The notes under the pieces were generated by a model. That model saw only the letters and a program-made list of their open reading frames with translations, was not told where the DNA came from and did not search any database. This document shows positions 35,511-46,000 of a DNA stretch of 64,000 nucleotides, piece by piece. The stretch covers positions 33,007-97,006 of the forward strand of contig NZ_LPUY01000134.1 in NCBI RefSeq assembly GCF_001518015.1, given 5' to 3'. A program made the position numbers and the translations under genes. The stretch's first letter is position 1, and each line of letters starts with the position of its first letter. The DNA comes from Tritonibacter horizontis (lineage in GTDB: Bacteria; Pseudomonadota; Alphaproteobacteria; Rhodobacterales; Rhodobacteraceae).

Positions 35511-37346
35511 TTACTGGAAGGACGCGTGAACGGCGTTCACGGCCTGTTGGTTGATTTGCGGGCGCGCCTGGGTCTGAACCGATTGCATGTAAACCCGGAA
35601 GAGTTCCGTCGCCAGGGACTGGTCGAGCTGCTCACCAAGCGCCTCGGCCAGGAAGGCCATATCGGTGCTGTCCTGCGGCGGCAGGATCTCGTCCAGGCGC
35701 ACGACGACCACGCCTTCGCTGCCGGAGATCACCTGCAATGCGCCAGGCTCCATCTCGAAGATCTGGTTCATCATGTCCACCGGGGTCTGATCGAGGTAGG
35801 CGGTGCGAGTCAGCCCGACCTCTTCGCGGACCTCCAGATCCTCGGCGAACTGGCCGTCGTTGGCTTCGGCGGCGGTCTTGATGGCCTCGGCCTGCTCCGC
35901 AAGGGCGGTTTGCAGGCGCGCGGCCTTGACCTGCGCCAGAACCGTGTCGCGGGCGCTGTCGAAGGGTTCGGGGCGCGGCGGCAGGGTTTCATCAAGCCGC
36001 ATCGCATAGAGGCTGCCATCGTCGACAAAGGCCACGGCCGGGAAATCCTCGGCGGTCAGGGCCTCGGCTGCGGTGCGGAAACTCTCGTAGCCCGCAACGC
36101 CTTCGGTGGTGTCGGCGGTCCAGTTGATCTGCCCCAGTTCAACGCCCGGTTCCTGCTTGGCCAGCTCTTCGAGGGTGGCACCGCCTGCCAGCAGATCATC
36201 GAGCCCTTCGGCCCGTGTTTCGATCACCCGGCGGGCCCGCTCCAGGGCCAATTCCTCGCGCAGCGTCGGCAGCGCGTCTTCGTAGCTGGTGTTGCTGGCC
36301 TCCAGAATGCCATTCACCCGGAACAGCGCCGGACCAAGGTCCGAGGGCAGCGGCCCGACAACGCCACCGACCTCTGCGGCAAAGATCCCATCACCGGCGG
36401 CCCCCAGGTCGCCATGGGCAACGTCGCCCAGGTCAATATCGCCCAGCGTCAGGCCGCGGTCTTCGACCAGGGTTTCAAAGGTGGTGCCACCAAGTTCCAG
36501 TTGCGCCATGGCGGTGGCGGCCTTTTCGGTGTCGGAAAACACCAGACGTTCCACCAGGCGGCGCTCGGGTACGTTGAATTCAGCGTCGCGTTGCTCGTAA
36601 AGGGCGCGCAGCGTGGCCTCGTCCAGCTCCACCTCATCGACCAGCGACTCCGGGCTGAGCAAGACATAGGTGATCACCTTGGTTTCCGGCAGGGTGAAGC
36701 TGTCAGTGTTGGCGTCATAATAGCTGCGCAACTCGTCCTCGGTCGGCTCTGCCGTGGTCAGCACCAGGTCTTCTTCTGACAGGCGCACATAGGCAAAACT
36801 GCGGCGAGCCCCGATATAGTCGGTCAGCGTGTCCCGCAGCACGACGGGCATCCGGGTGCCACCGACGACAGCGGCCTGCACCAGCGTACGGGCGGTTTCG
36901 GCGCGCAGATCCTCTTCGAATTCGGTTTCCGACAAACCGGCGTTTTCAAGGGCGAATTTGTAGTTTTCCCGGCTGAAGGCGCCGTCGGAGCCCTGGAAGG
37001 CCGGGATCTGGGTGATCTCCTGCAGCAGGCTGTCATCGCCGACCGACAGGCCGATGCGCTGCACCTCGTTGTCCAGCGCGGCGGTTGTCACCAGACCGGA
37101 CAAGACGTTCTGATCCACCCCCATCGACACCAGCTGGCTGAGCGGGATGTACTGACCGGACTGTTGCTGAATTGCGCGCTGTTCCTGCTGGAGCGCGCGG
37201 GCATAGTCATCGACGCTGACCTCGGCCTCGCCCACACTGGCCAATGTCCGGGTGGTGCCGGACACATTGACGGCGCCAAATCCGGCAAGGCCGACGAACA
37301 ACAGACCCATGAGGATCCAAACGAAGGTCTTGGAGAGGTTTTTCAT
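35511..37346 (-). CDS. ppiD: PpiD-like membrane-anchored periplasmic peptidyl-prolyl isomerase
   Basis: This 611-residue protein has one N-terminal membrane span (about 6-28, VWILMGLLFVGLAGFGAVN), a SurA/PpiD-type N-terminal chaperone domain (about 35-190), a parvulin-like region (about 230-360), and a long C-terminal helical part. PpiD chaperones help periplasmic folding near the Sec translocon. The parvulin signature is weak, so the isomerase may be inactive, as in much of the family. The start is the ATG at 37346. The frame extends to 37451 without homology. Confidence 0.88.
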   Translation of the reverse strand: MKNLSKTFVWILMGLLFVGLAGFGAVNVSGTTRTLASVGEAEVSVDDYARALQQEQRAIQQQSGQYIPLSQLVSMGVDQNVLSGLVTTAALDNEVQRIGLSVGDDSLLQEITQIPAFQGSDGAFSRENYKFALENAGLSETEFEEDLRAETARTLVQAAVVGGTRMPVVLRDTLTDYIGARRSFAYVRLSEEDLVLTTAEPTEDELRSYYDANTDSFTLPETKVITYVLLSPESLVDEVELDEATLRALYEQRDAEFNVPERRLVERLVFSDTEKAATAMAQLELGGTTFETLVEDRGLTLGDIDLGDVAHGDLGAAGDGIFAAEVGGVVGPLPSDLGPALFRVNGILEASNTSYEDALPTLREELALERARRVIETRAEGLDDLLAGGATLEELAKQEPGVELGQINWTADTTEGVAGYESFRTAAEALTAEDFPAVAFVDDGSLYAMRLDETLPPRPEPFDSARDTVLAQVKAARLQTALAEQAEAIKTAAEANDGQFAEDLEVREEVGLTRTAYLDQTPVDMMNQIFEMEPGALQVISGSEGVVVVRLDEILPPQDSTDMAFLAEALGEQLDQSLATELFRVYMQSVQTQARPQINQQAVNAVHASFQ

Positions 37347-37479
37347 GCCTGCGGCCCTTTTTATCGTCTTATCTCGGCGCGCCCCGGCAGTCGTGGCGGG
37401 CGGCCAAATCCTGTTGCGGCCCTGAATACGCGTCTGCCCGCAAAGGGGCAAGCACGCATGGGGTCGATCTTTTGTGAGG

Positions 37480-38655
37480 TCAGCCGTCGAAGCTGGCGAG
37501 GCGGGTGATCATCTCGGCAATCCCGGCGCGGTCCACATTGGCGAAGGCGACGCGGAACTGGCGCTGACCTTCGGGCGCGCCCTCGGGGGTGAACATGGTG
37601 CCGGGTAGCATGAGGATGCCGATCTCGGTCAGTATCTTCTGCGCCAGCGCGTCGGCAGAAGCCTCGAAGGGATGCGCGACATAGGCAAAATAGGCGCCGG
37701 TGCCGAGCAGGGTCCAGCCCTTGGCGGCCAGGGGGGCAAAGCCCTCCTCGATGGCGGCGCGGCGATCAAGGATCTCGGCGCGCTCGCCCGCCAGCCAGTC
37801 GGCGAGGTTCTCGATCCCCCAGGTTGCGCCGATCTGCCCAAGCTGCGCCGGGCAGATGGTGACGGTGTCGAGGAATTTCTCCATCTCGAACAGGCGGGCC
37901 TCGCCGGCGGCGATGGCGCCAACCCGGTGCCCGGTCAGACGGTAGGCTTTGGAGAAGGAATAGAGATGCACCAGCGTGTCGCGCCAGTCGTCGCGCTGAA
38001 ACAATCCGTGTGGCGCACCGCTGCGGCTGTCGAAATCGCGATAGGTCTCATCCACGATCAGGGTGATGCCATGGCGTTTGGCAAGGTCGAAGAACCCGTC
38101 CAGCAGGGCCGCCGGATATTCCACGCCGCAGGGATTGTTCGGGGTCACCAGCGCGATGGCGCGGGTGCGGTCGGTGATCAGCGCCTCGGCCTTTGCGACC
38201 TCGGGCAGCATGCCATCACCAACGGGCAGGGGCAGGGTGGTGACGCCCTGCATGTCGAGCCACATCTTGTGGTTAAAATACCAGGGCGTTGGCAGGATCA
38301 CCTCATCCCCTTCGCCGCAAAGGCTGGCAATGGCGGCTGCAAAGGCCTGATTGCAGCCGGAGGTGATGGCGACCTCTGCGGCCGTCACCGCAGCCGCGTA
38401 ATGACGGCTCATCTGTTGCGCCAGCGCGGCGCGCAGGTCGTCGTTGCCCAGCACCGGCCCATAAAGATGGGCGCTGGTCTGATGCAGCACCGCCTCGGCC
38501 ATGGCGCGGCGCAGCCCTTCGGGTGGTGGATCGGCCGGCGCGGCCTGGCTGAGGTTCAGCAGCGGCTGGTCATCGCGAAACTGCACGCCCTTGAGCCAGC
38601 GACGGGATTCCACAATCGGCGAGACGAAAGTGGCGGCAGTTCTGGCGAGGGGCAT
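37480..38655 (-). CDS. PLP-dependent aminotransferase, class I/II
   Basis: This fold-type I aminotransferase (391 residues) binds PLP through Lys236 in LYSFSKAYRLTGHRVG. Asn174 in TPNNPCG, Asp202/Tyr205 in VDETYRDF and the ITSGCNQAF segment (98-105) are the usual cofactor contacts. The substrate is not evident. The sequence is of the aspartate/aromatic type in the broad sense, and specific function should not be assigned. It is a single gene on the minus strand, 134 nt upstream of the ppiD-trpE unit. Confidence 0.87.
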   Translation of the reverse strand: MPLARTAATFVSPIVESRRWLKGVQFRDDQPLLNLSQAAPADPPPEGLRRAMAEAVLHQTSAHLYGPVLGNDDLRAALAQQMSRHYAAAVTAAEVAITSGCNQAFAAAIASLCGEGDEVILPTPWYFNHKMWLDMQGVTTLPLPVGDGMLPEVAKAEALITDRTRAIALVTPNNPCGVEYPAALLDGFFDLAKRHGITLIVDETYRDFDSRSGAPHGLFQRDDWRDTLVHLYSFSKAYRLTGHRVGAIAAGEARLFEMEKFLDTVTICPAQLGQIGATWGIENLADWLAGERAEILDRRAAIEEGFAPLAAKGWTLLGTGAYFAYVAHPFEASADALAQKILTEIGILMLPGTMFTPEGAPEGQRQFRVAFANVDRAGIAEMITRLASFDG

Positions 38656-38756
38656 CGGGGTCTTCCTTCAACGTCGATATGAAACAGGCCAAATGGCCAG
38701 CGGCATTAGGGCGATTTCGTGCGGCACTTGCAAGGGCCACAAAGCCCCGGTGCCAA

Positions 38757-38787
38757 AAGAAAAAGCGCACCGGTTAGGGCGCGCTTT
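38757..38787 (-). terminator. Intrinsic terminator after gpt
   Basis: AAAGCGC (38762-38768) and GCGCTTT (38781-38787) pair around a 12-nt loop. The plus-strand A run at 38760-38764 gives a U tract on the minus strand. It closes the fabI-gpt unit. Confidence 0.65.
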
Positions 38788-38811
38788 GACAAACTTCGGG
38801 GCCAGACCGGA

Positions 38812-39342
38812 TCAGTCGGTGCCGCGATAGGGCTCGACATATTGCAGCGCCATGTCCCAGGGGAAAAAGATCCAGGTGTCCTGGCTGACACCGGTGATGA
38901 ATGTGTCCACCTGCGGTTCGCCCTGCGGTTTGGCATAGACGGTGGCAAAATGCGCCTGCGGATAAAGCTCGCGGACCAGTTCCAGTGTCTTGCCGGAATC
39001 AACAAGGTCGTCGACGATCAGAATGCCGGTGCCATCGCCCATCATAGCCGCGTCGGGGCTTTTCAGCACTTCCGCTTCGCGGCGCTGATCGGCCTTGCCA
39101 CCACCGGAGTGGTAGGATTTGACGCTGATGGTATCGACGGTACGGATATCCAGCTCCCGCGCGACAATCATCGCAGGCGCCATGCCGCCACGGGTGATCG
39201 CGACCACAGCGCGCCAGTGCCCGTCGTCGGGCCCAAGCCCATCCAGACGCCAGGCCAGTGCCCGGCTGTCGCGATGGATCTGGTCCCAGGAGATGTGGAA
39301 CCCTTTTTCATGGGGCAGGCGGTTTGGATCCTTGGTCGTCAT
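38812..39342 (-). CDS. gpt: Xanthine phosphoribosyltransferase
   Basis: Gpt (176 residues) is a purine-salvage enzyme that uses PRPP to make XMP and GMP from xanthine and guanine. The PRPP-binding motif [13 protein letters not shown] (107-119) and the [16 protein letters not shown] segment (49-64) are typical. It starts 5 nt after the fabI stop. Length is slightly above the E. coli Gpt norm (152). Confidence 0.92.
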   Translation of the reverse strand: MTTKDPNRLPHEKGFHISWDQIHRDSRALAWRLDGLGPDDGHWRAVVAITRGGMAPAMIVARELDIRTVDTISVKSYHSGGGKADQRREAEVLKSPDAAMMGDGTGILIVDDLVDSGKTLELVRELYPQAHFATVYAKPQGEPQVDTFITGVSQDTWIFFPWDMALQYVEPYRGTD

Positions 39343-39347
39343 CAGCG

Positions 39348-40154
39348 TCAGCCTTTCTCGATATCCGGGGCGTCGACGGCCTTCATGCCCACCACATGAT
39401 AGCCCGCATCGACATGCAGATTCTCACCAGTGACACCTGAGGCCAAGTCTGACAGAAGATACAGCGCGGATTTGCCCACGTCATCAGTGGTCACATTGCG
39501 ACGCAGGGGCGAATTGTACTCGTTCCACTTCATGATGTAGCGGAAATCGCCAATGCCCGAAGCCGCCAGCGTCTTGATCGGGCCGGCCGAGATCGCGTTG
39601 ACGCGGATACCGTCCTTGCCCAGATCCTCGGCCAGATATTTCACCGACGCCTCAAGCGCGGCCTTGGCGACCCCCATGACATTATAATGCGGCATCACTT
39701 GTTCGGCGCCATAGTAGGTCAGGGTCAGCATCGACCCGCCGGGCTGCATCAGCTTTTCGGCGCGTTTGGCGACGGCCGTGAAAGAATAGACCGAGATATC
39801 CATGGTCATGGTGAAATTGGCACGGCTGGTATCGACGTAGCGCCCGCGCAGTTCGTTCTTGTCGGAAAATCCGATGGCATGAACGACAAAATCGAGCGCG
39901 CCCCATTTTTCCTTGATCGCGGCGAACAGCGCGTCGATCGACGCCTCGTCGCCGACATCACAAGGCAGCACGGTATCGCTGCCAAGTTGTGCTGCGAGGG
40001 GATCCACGCGTTTGCGTAATGCATCACCCTGGTAGGAGAACGCAAGCTCGGCCCCCGCCTCGGCACAGGCCTTGGCAATGCCCCACGCAATGGATTTATC
40101 GTTGGCAAGGCCCATGATAAGGCCGCGTTTACCGGCCATCAGTTGACTAGACAT
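39348..40154 (-). CDS. fabI: Enoyl-[acyl-carrier-protein] reductase (NADH)
   Basis: FabI (268 residues) performs the last reduction of each fatty-acid elongation cycle. The nucleotide-binding [13 protein letters not shown] (15-27), Tyr147 in TYYGAEQ, and the catalytic Tyr157 and Lys164 in HYNVMGVAK match the E. coli catalytic set (Tyr146, Tyr156, Lys163). The start ATG at 40154 is preceded by GGAG at 8 nt. It forms a unit with gpt. It is divergent from pdxH across 145 nt, which should hold both promoters. It is the usual target of triclosan-type inhibitors in this family. Confidence 0.96.
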   Translation of the reverse strand: MSSQLMAGKRGLIMGLANDKSIAWGIAKACAEAGAELAFSYQGDALRKRVDPLAAQLGSDTVLPCDVGDEASIDALFAAIKEKWGALDFVVHAIGFSDKNELRGRYVDTSRANFTMTMDISVYSFTAVAKRAEKLMQPGGSMLTLTYYGAEQVMPHYNVMGVAKAALEASVKYLAEDLGKDGIRVNAISAGPIKTLAASGIGDFRYIMKWNEYNSPLRRNVTTDDVGKSALYLLSDLASGVTGENLHVDAGYHVVGMKAVDAPDIEKG

Positions 40155-40299
40155 GCAGGTTCTCCGCCTGTGATCGCTTAATGAACGTCCTTTAGCCCGC
40201 TGCGACAATCGCTTCAAGGGCGGACACCGCTGTCCAGTCTTTCATTTGGTGGCAAAGATGACTAACTTGCCACGCAAAACAGCAGATAGGACAGACAGA

Positions 40300-40905
40300 A
40301 TGTCGGAGCGAGACGGTTTATTCGCCGGTGACGACCCGTTTGAGATCGCGCGCCGCTGGCTGGCGGACGCCGAGCAAACAGAGGTGAACGACCCAAACGC
40401 GATTGCGCTCGCGACTATCGATGCCTCGGGCATGCCCAACGCCCGTATGGTCTTGCTTAAGGAAATCGAAAGTTCGGCCTTTGTGTTTTACACCAATTAC
40501 GAGAGTGCCAAAGCCCGCGAACTGGACGAGAGCGGCACCGCTGCATTTGTCATGCACTGGAAATCGCTGCGGCGTCAGATTCGGGTGCGCGGACACATCG
40601 AAAAGGAAGACGGCCCGCAGGCGGATGCCTATTTCGCATCCCGTTCGCTGAAGAGCCGGATCGGCGCCTGGGCCTCGAAACAATCGCAACCACTGAGCTC
40701 TCGAAGCGCTTTGATGGCCGAAGTGGCGAAGGTTACGGCAACCAAGGGGACCAACCCGCAACGTCCCCATTTTTGGGGAGGCTACCGTCTCAGCCCGATC
40801 GAGATCGAATTTTGGGCTGATGGTGCATTTCGGCTGCACGACAGATTCAAATGGCGGCGCGAGAATTCCAGCGAAAACTGGGGGGTTACACGGCTCAGTC
40901 CGTAA
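40300..40905 (+). CDS. pdxH: Pyridoxamine 5'-phosphate oxidase
   Basis: PdxH (201 residues) is an FMN-dependent enzyme that oxidises PNP or PMP to PLP. Visible motifs include [20 protein letters not shown] (FMN-binding region), [41 protein letters not shown] and the C-terminal [14 protein letters not shown]. The start is the ATG at 40300 with AGGAC upstream; earlier in-frame ATGs add a basic extension without homology. It supplies PLP, which the aminotransferase encoded 2 kb away would use. Confidence 0.95.
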   Translation: MSERDGLFAGDDPFEIARRWLADAEQTEVNDPNAIALATIDASGMPNARMVLLKEIESSAFVFYTNYESAKARELDESGTAAFVMHWKSLRRQIRVRGHIEKEDGPQADAYFASRSLKSRIGAWASKQSQPLSSRSALMAEVAKVTATKGTNPQRPHFWGGYRLSPIEIEFWADGAFRLHDRFKWRRENSSENWGVTRLSP

Positions 40906-40987
40906 CGCAACGTCACCTCCTGAATTCAGGAAGTCCGCAACTTCGAACTTTTACACTTGAACTCATGTGGTAAAATCGCGCAGTTAA

Positions 40988-41011
40988 GTATTTAACGCCG
41001 AAATTAAATAC
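40988..41011 (+). promoter_or_regulatory. AT-rich 5' UTR hairpin of the cold-shock gene
   Basis: GTATTTAA (40988-40995) and TTAAATAC (41004-41011) are perfect complements around the loop CGCCGAAA. The stem ends 10 nt before the GGGAA ribosome site of the csp-like gene. It could act as an mRNA temperature-dependent element or operator. A 14-bp palindrome TCCTGAATTCAGGA lies further up at 40918-40931. Confidence 0.5.
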
Positions 41012-41032
41012 CCAAGTGGTGGGAACAGACTA

Positions 41033-41575
41033 GTGGCCGAAGATCTCAGCAGTTTGCAACAAGTCCGTGGGCTCGTGAAATGGTTCGATCCAACCAAAGG
41101 GTATGGATTCATTGTCGCACCGAACAACGGTGCGGACATCCTGTTGCACGTCAATGTTTTGCGCAATTTCGGTCAGAGTTCGATAGCGGACGGGTCCGAG
41201 ATCGAAGTCGTCACCCATTCCACCGAACGTGGTGTCCAGGCGGTGGAAATCGTTTCGATCACGCCGCCCGAACGGGATGATACGCCGATCCTGAGTGATC
41301 TGGCCGAAATCGACGCTGCCGAGCTGAGCAACAGCCCGTTGGAACCCTCGCGGGTGAAATGGTTCGACAAGGCCAAAGGGTTCGGATTTGCCAATGTTTT
41401 TGGCAGCGACGAAGATGTGTTCCTGCATGTCGAAGTGCTGCGCCAGTCCGGCCTGTCAGATTTGCAATCCGGCGAAGCGCTGGCAATGCGGGTGATCGAC
41501 GGCAAACGGGGCCGGATGGCGGTCGAGGTGCTGGCCTGGGAGGCCGCGATCTCTGACCAAGCCGACGACGACTGA
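41033..41575 (+). CDS. Protein with two cold-shock domains
   Basis: This 180-residue protein carries two tandem cold-shock domains, each with both RNA-binding motifs: KGYGFI (22-27) and DILLHV (35-40), then KGFGFA (115-120) and DVFLHV (128-133). An acidic linker (about 78-105) joins them. The double domain is a form common in alphaproteobacteria; single-domain CspA is about 70 residues. These proteins melt secondary structure in RNA or DNA. It uses a GTG start at 41033 behind GTGGGAA. The DUF192 gene follows after 5 nt, probably in one operon. Confidence 0.92.
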   Translation: MAEDLSSLQQVRGLVKWFDPTKGYGFIVAPNNGADILLHVNVLRNFGQSSIADGSEIEVVTHSTERGVQAVEIVSITPPERDDTPILSDLAEIDAAELSNSPLEPSRVKWFDKAKGFGFANVFGSDEDVFLHVEVLRQSGLSDLQSGEALAMRVIDGKRGRMAVEVLAWEAAISDQADDD

Positions 41576-41580
41576 CGTCG

Positions 41581-42048
41581 ATGCGGGCGGGCTCATATGT
41601 TTGGGCTGTAATCTTCTGGCTTGCTGCGGTCTGCGCGCAAGCCGCCTGCCAGGCCGATCAGGTTGAGCTGAGAGGCCCCTGGGGGCAGGCACAATTCTCC
41701 ATCGAAATTGCCGATACCGCCGACAGTCGGGCCTTGGGCCTGATGCATCGGGCGGACATGCCACGGCGCCATGGCATGCTTTTTGTCTATGAGACACCGC
41801 AGCGGGTGGCCTTCTGGATGAAGAACACGCTGATTCCCCTCGATATGATTTTTGTCGAGTCGGATGGCGTCATCAGTCACATCCATGAAAATGCGATTCC
41901 CGGTGATCTGACGTCGATTCCGGGCGGCGATCAGGTGCTGGTGGTGCTGGAACTGAACGCCGGTCTGGTTCGGGATCTGGGGATCACCGTTGGCAGTCAA
42001 ATGCGGCACAAAGTTTTTTCGCAAGAACGCGCAATTTGGCCGTGTTAG
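41581..42048 (+). CDS. DUF192 exported protein
   Basis: This 155-residue protein has a signal peptide (about 1-22, VIFWLAAVCAQAA then CQADQ) and a DUF192 domain with the conserved MHRADMPRRHGMLFVY and FWMKNTLIPLDMIFV segments. Members are small exported or membrane-linked beta proteins of unknown function. Cysteine at the probable cleavage site would fit a lipoprotein, but the box is not a clean match. It is co-transcribed with the cold-shock gene and ends 43 nt before tRNA-Pro. Confidence 0.85.
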   Translation: MRAGSYVWAVIFWLAAVCAQAACQADQVELRGPWGQAQFSIEIADTADSRALGLMHRADMPRRHGMLFVYETPQRVAFWMKNTLIPLDMIFVESDGVISHIHENAIPGDLTSIPGGDQVLVVLELNAGLVRDLGITVGSQMRHKVFSQERAIWPC

Positions 42049-42091
42049 GGCTTTTCATTACAGAATCTTAGGGATAGGAAGGCGCACGGTC

Positions 42092-42168
42092 CGGGGCGTG
42101 GCGCAGTCTGGTAGCGCACCTGTTTTGGGTACAGGGGGTCGTGAGTTCGAATCTCGCCGCCCCGACCA
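42092..42168 (+). tRNA. tRNA-Pro (anticodon TGG)
   Basis: A 77-nt cloverleaf with acceptor CGGGGCG/CGCCCCG, D arm GCGC...GCGC, anticodon stem CCTGT/ACAGG around loop TTTGGGT (anticodon TGG), T arm with GTTCGAATC and an encoded CCA (42166-42168). No intron is present. Confidence 0.97.
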
Positions 42169-42184
42169 TTTTCTACAGAATGAC

Positions 42185-42218
42185 ACAAACGCACGCGGTT
42201 TCGACCGGGTGCGTTTGT
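42185..42218 (+). terminator. Strong hairpin after tRNA-Pro
   Basis: ACAAACGCAC (42185-42194) and GTGCGTTTGT (42209-42218) pair, with an inner CGGT-TTCG-ACCG hairpin, giving a very stable stem. No T run follows, so it may stop transcription or mark a processing end. Confidence 0.55.
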
Positions 42219-43008
42219 CTGCCTGTGGCCTCGATACCCCCACAATTAATCCGGACACGTACGCCTTTTGCGGGGGTCGGTTGTTGCGGTCGGTGCAGTC
42301 ACTGTTGCGCCAGATGGCCGGGCGCGGCGGGCCGCGGTTCGGGGCCATTCTGCGATGGAATCATTGCGGCGGCTTGCGCCTAGAATGGCGCCTCTCAGGC
42401 GCCCCGCATTAATCAAATCTTAATAAAATGACGCAACTAAGCGTCGAACCCCCGCGCGGCCTGCCGATTTTTTTTGCGATAGCGGTCGATGCGCATCCCT
42501 TGGCGGCAGCAGAGGTTACGGACCATCGACGCGGCAAAGAGTGGATAACCCGGCGCCAGAAATCACAAGGCACGGGGCAGGTGGTTCACCTCTTCGCGCC
42601 AAGCCCCTTACAGAACATAAATTTTTAATATCCTTTTACCGAGTTCCCTCCAGCCCGGGGGGCTGGTGCTGCTTGTGGATGAATCGGCCCGGCTCGGGGA
42701 CCCTCAAAAGCGTTAATATCGTCAACCGGATTGTGCTGCGTAAAAATTAAATTTTGACGTTGACCATCTAGGGTCACTTACGCGAGATTGTGGGTGTCAG
42801 CAGGGGCGCTACTAAATCTTGTAGAGAATACGAAGACGCCCTTGCAGCAGTGCTTAGTGTAAACCGTTAAAATCGGGTCGGTGTATGACCTTTGTGCGTG
42901 GGGCTTCTCTGCGCTCGCTTACGGTTTTTCAAAGCGCTGGTTGACGTTTGGGGCAGGCGCAATTTGCGTCATTGCGGGACTACAGGACAGATTGGAACAG
43001 GTGTGGCC
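42219..43008. other. Non-coding stretch between tRNA-Pro and nrdJ
   Basis: About 790 nt contain no convincing gene. Seen are a hairpin GGCGCCT-CTC-AGGCGCC (42387-42403), a second hairpin CCAGCC/GGCTGG (42650-42666), two single-mismatch DnaA-box-like words (AGTGGATAA at 42540-42548 and TGTGGATGA at 42674-42682), and an AT-rich quasi-palindrome near 42741-42755. The stretch should hold the nrdJ promoter. I found no cobalamin-riboswitch B12-box and no clear NrdR box. Confidence 0.5.
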
Positions 43009-46000
43009 ATGAAGATTGAACGTCAATTTACCAAAGCAGGGCAAGACGCGTATGCTGCTTTGAAATTCGTTGGGGCCACCTCTGAAATCCGGAATCCGGA
43101 CGGCACAATCGTGTTTCGGCAGGAGGGCATCGAAGTGCCTTCTACCTGGAGCCAGGTTGCGAGCGACGTCATCGCGCAGAAGTATTTTCGCAAGGCCGGC
43201 GTGCCCTCCCGTCTGAAAAAAGTCCGTGAAAAGAACGTGCCGGAATTCCTGTGGCGCTCCGTACCGGCGGACGACAAGGTGGATTTCGGCGGAGAGACCT
43301 CCTCCAAACAGGTGTTTGATCGTTTGGCCGGCGCCTGGACCTATTGGGGCTGGAAGGGCGGCTATTTCTCCAGCGAAGCGGATGCGCGCGCCTATTTTGA
43401 CGAAATGCGCTACATGCTGGCCAGCCAGCGCGCCGCGCCCAACTCGCCGCAGTGGTTCAACACAGGGTTGCATTGGGCCTATGGGATCGACGGCCCGGCC
43501 CAGGGGCACCATTATGTGGACTACCAGACGGGCAAGCTGACCAAATCCGACAGCGCCTACGAACATCCCCAGCCGCATGCCTGTTTCATCCAGTCCGTCT
43601 CTGACGATCTGGTGCAGGACGGCGGCATTATGGATCTCTGGGTGCGCGAGGCGCGCCTGTTCAAATATGGCTCCGGCACCGGCACCAACTTCAGCCATCT
43701 GCGGGCCGAGGGCGAAAAGCTCTCTGGCGGCGGTAAATCCTCCGGGCTGATGGGGTTCCTCAAAATCGGGGACCGGGCAGCCGGGGCGATCAAATCCGGC
43801 GGAACCACGCGCCGCGCCGCCAAGATGGTGATCGTGGATGCCGACCATCCGGATATCGAACAGTTCATCGACTGGAAGGTGCTCGAGGAGCAAAAGGTGG
43901 CCTCCATCGTCGCCGGCTCCAAGATGCATGAGAAGATGCTGAACGGTATCTTTGCCGCATTGCGCAGCTGGGATGGTCTGGCCCAGGACGCCTATGATCC
44001 GGCCGAGAATGACGCGCTGAAGAAGGCGATCCGCGAGGCGAAGAAAGTCGCCATTCCAGAGACCTACATCAAACGTGTGCTGGACTATGCCAAACAGGGC
44101 TACGACAGCATCGAGTTCCCGACCTATGACACCGACTGGGATTCCGAGGCCTATAGCTCGGTTTCGGGGCAGAACTCCAACAACTCCATCCGGGTCACCA
44201 ACGCGTTTTTGCACGCGGTCGAAAAAGACGCCGACTGGGCGCTGATTAACCGGACCGATGACAAGGTCGCGCGGACGGTCAAGGCGCGGGATCTGTGGGA
44301 AAAGGTTGGGCATGCGGCCTGGGCCTGTGCCGATCCGGGCATCCAGTTCCACGACACCGTCAATGAGTGGCACACCTGCCCCGAAGACGGGGCAATCCGC
44401 GGCTCGAACCCCTGTTCGGAATACATGTTCCTGGACGACACCGCCTGCAATTTGGCCTCGATGAACCTCTTGACCTTCCTCAAGGATGGCGTGTTCCAGG
44501 CCGAGGATTACATGCACGCCTGTCGTCTGTGGACGCTGACGCTGGAAATCTCGGTGATGATGGCGCAATTCCCGTCCAAGGAGATTGCCCAGCGGTCCTA
44601 TGACTTCCGCACCCTGGGTCTGGGCTATGCCAATATCGGCGGCTTGCTGATGAACATGGGCTATAGCTATGACAGTGACGAGGGGCGGGCGCTGTGTGGG
44701 TCGTTGACCGCGATCATGACCGGCGTGTCCTATGCGACCTCGGCCGAGATCGCGTCCGAACTGGGGGCCTTTGCAGGCTACGCGCGCAATGCGGACCATA
44801 TGCTGCGGGTGATGCGCAACCACCGGAACGCCGCCTATGGGGCGACCGACGGCTATGATGCGCTGACGGTGAAGCCGGTGCCGCTGGATCTGGTCAACTG
44901 CCCGGATGCGCGCCTGACAGAACTGGCGATGAGCGCCTGGGACGAGGCGGTTCGCCTTGGCGAGAAATACGGCTACCGCAACGCGCAGGCGACCGTGATC
45001 GCGCCGACTGGCACCATTGGTCTGGTGATGGACTGCGACACCACCGGGATCGAGCCCGACTTTGCCCTGGTGAAGTTCAAAAAACTGGCCGGCGGCGGGT
45101 ATTTCAAGATCATCAACCGGTCTGTGCCGTCCGCGCTGGAGGGTCTGGGCTATTCTTCGGCTCAGATCGAAGAGATCATCGCCTATGCGGTTGGCCATGG
45201 GTCCATCGGGAACGCACCGGGGATCAACCATACCTCGCTGACCGGGCACGGGTTTGGTCCCAATGAGCTGGCCAAGATCGACGCCGCGCTGGAAAGCGCC
45301 TTTGACATCCGGTTTGTGTTCAATCAATGGACCCTGGGCGAGGAGTTCTGCACCGGTGTGCTGGGCATTCCTGCGGCCAAACTGAACGATCCGACCTTTG
45401 ATCTTTTGCGCCACCTTGGGTTTACCAAGGCCGATATTGATGCCGCCAATGACCATGTCTGCGGCACCATGACGCTGGAAGGTGCGCCCTATCTCAAGGA
45501 AGATCACTATGCGATCTTTGACTGCGCCAACCCCTGCGGCAAAAAAGGTAAGCGTTATCTGAACGTTGAAAGCCATATCCGTATGATGGCCGCCGCGCAG
45601 AGCTTTATCTCCGGGGCGATTTCCAAGACCATCAACATGGCCAATACCGCCTCGATCGAGGACTGTCAGAAGGCCTACGAGCTCAGCTGGTCGCTGGGGG
45701 TCAAGGCCAATGCGTTGTATCGCGATGGTTCAAAACTCAGCCAGCCGCTGGCCGCCGCGCTTGTGGAGGATGACGACGAGGCAGCCGAGATCCTTGAGAG
45801 CGGTTCGGTGCCGGAAAAGGTCGCGACCCTGGCCGAAAAGATCGTGGAGAAGATCGTCATCAAGGAAGTGATGAAATCCCATCGCACCAAGATGCCGCAG
45901 CGCCGCAAGGGCTATACGCAAAAGGCGGTTGTGGGCGGCCACAAGGTTTATCTGCGGACTGGCGAATATCAGGACGGGACCCTGGGCGAGATTTTCATCG

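Noticed and set aside
34695..36779. 694-codon plus-strand frame across trpE and ppiD
   Set aside because: It runs through two well-identified minus-strand genes and has no recognisable domain; a GC-driven shadow.
42780..43008. Cobalamin riboswitch in front of nrdJ
   Set aside because: No B12-box-like GCCACTG element or riboswitch-like helix set was found by eye.
42919..45576. 885-codon minus-strand open frame antisense to nrdJ
   Set aside because: It mirrors the codon phase of nrdJ in GC-rich DNA, has low-complexity His/Arg/Gly composition and no family features. nrdJ on the plus strand is unmistakable.
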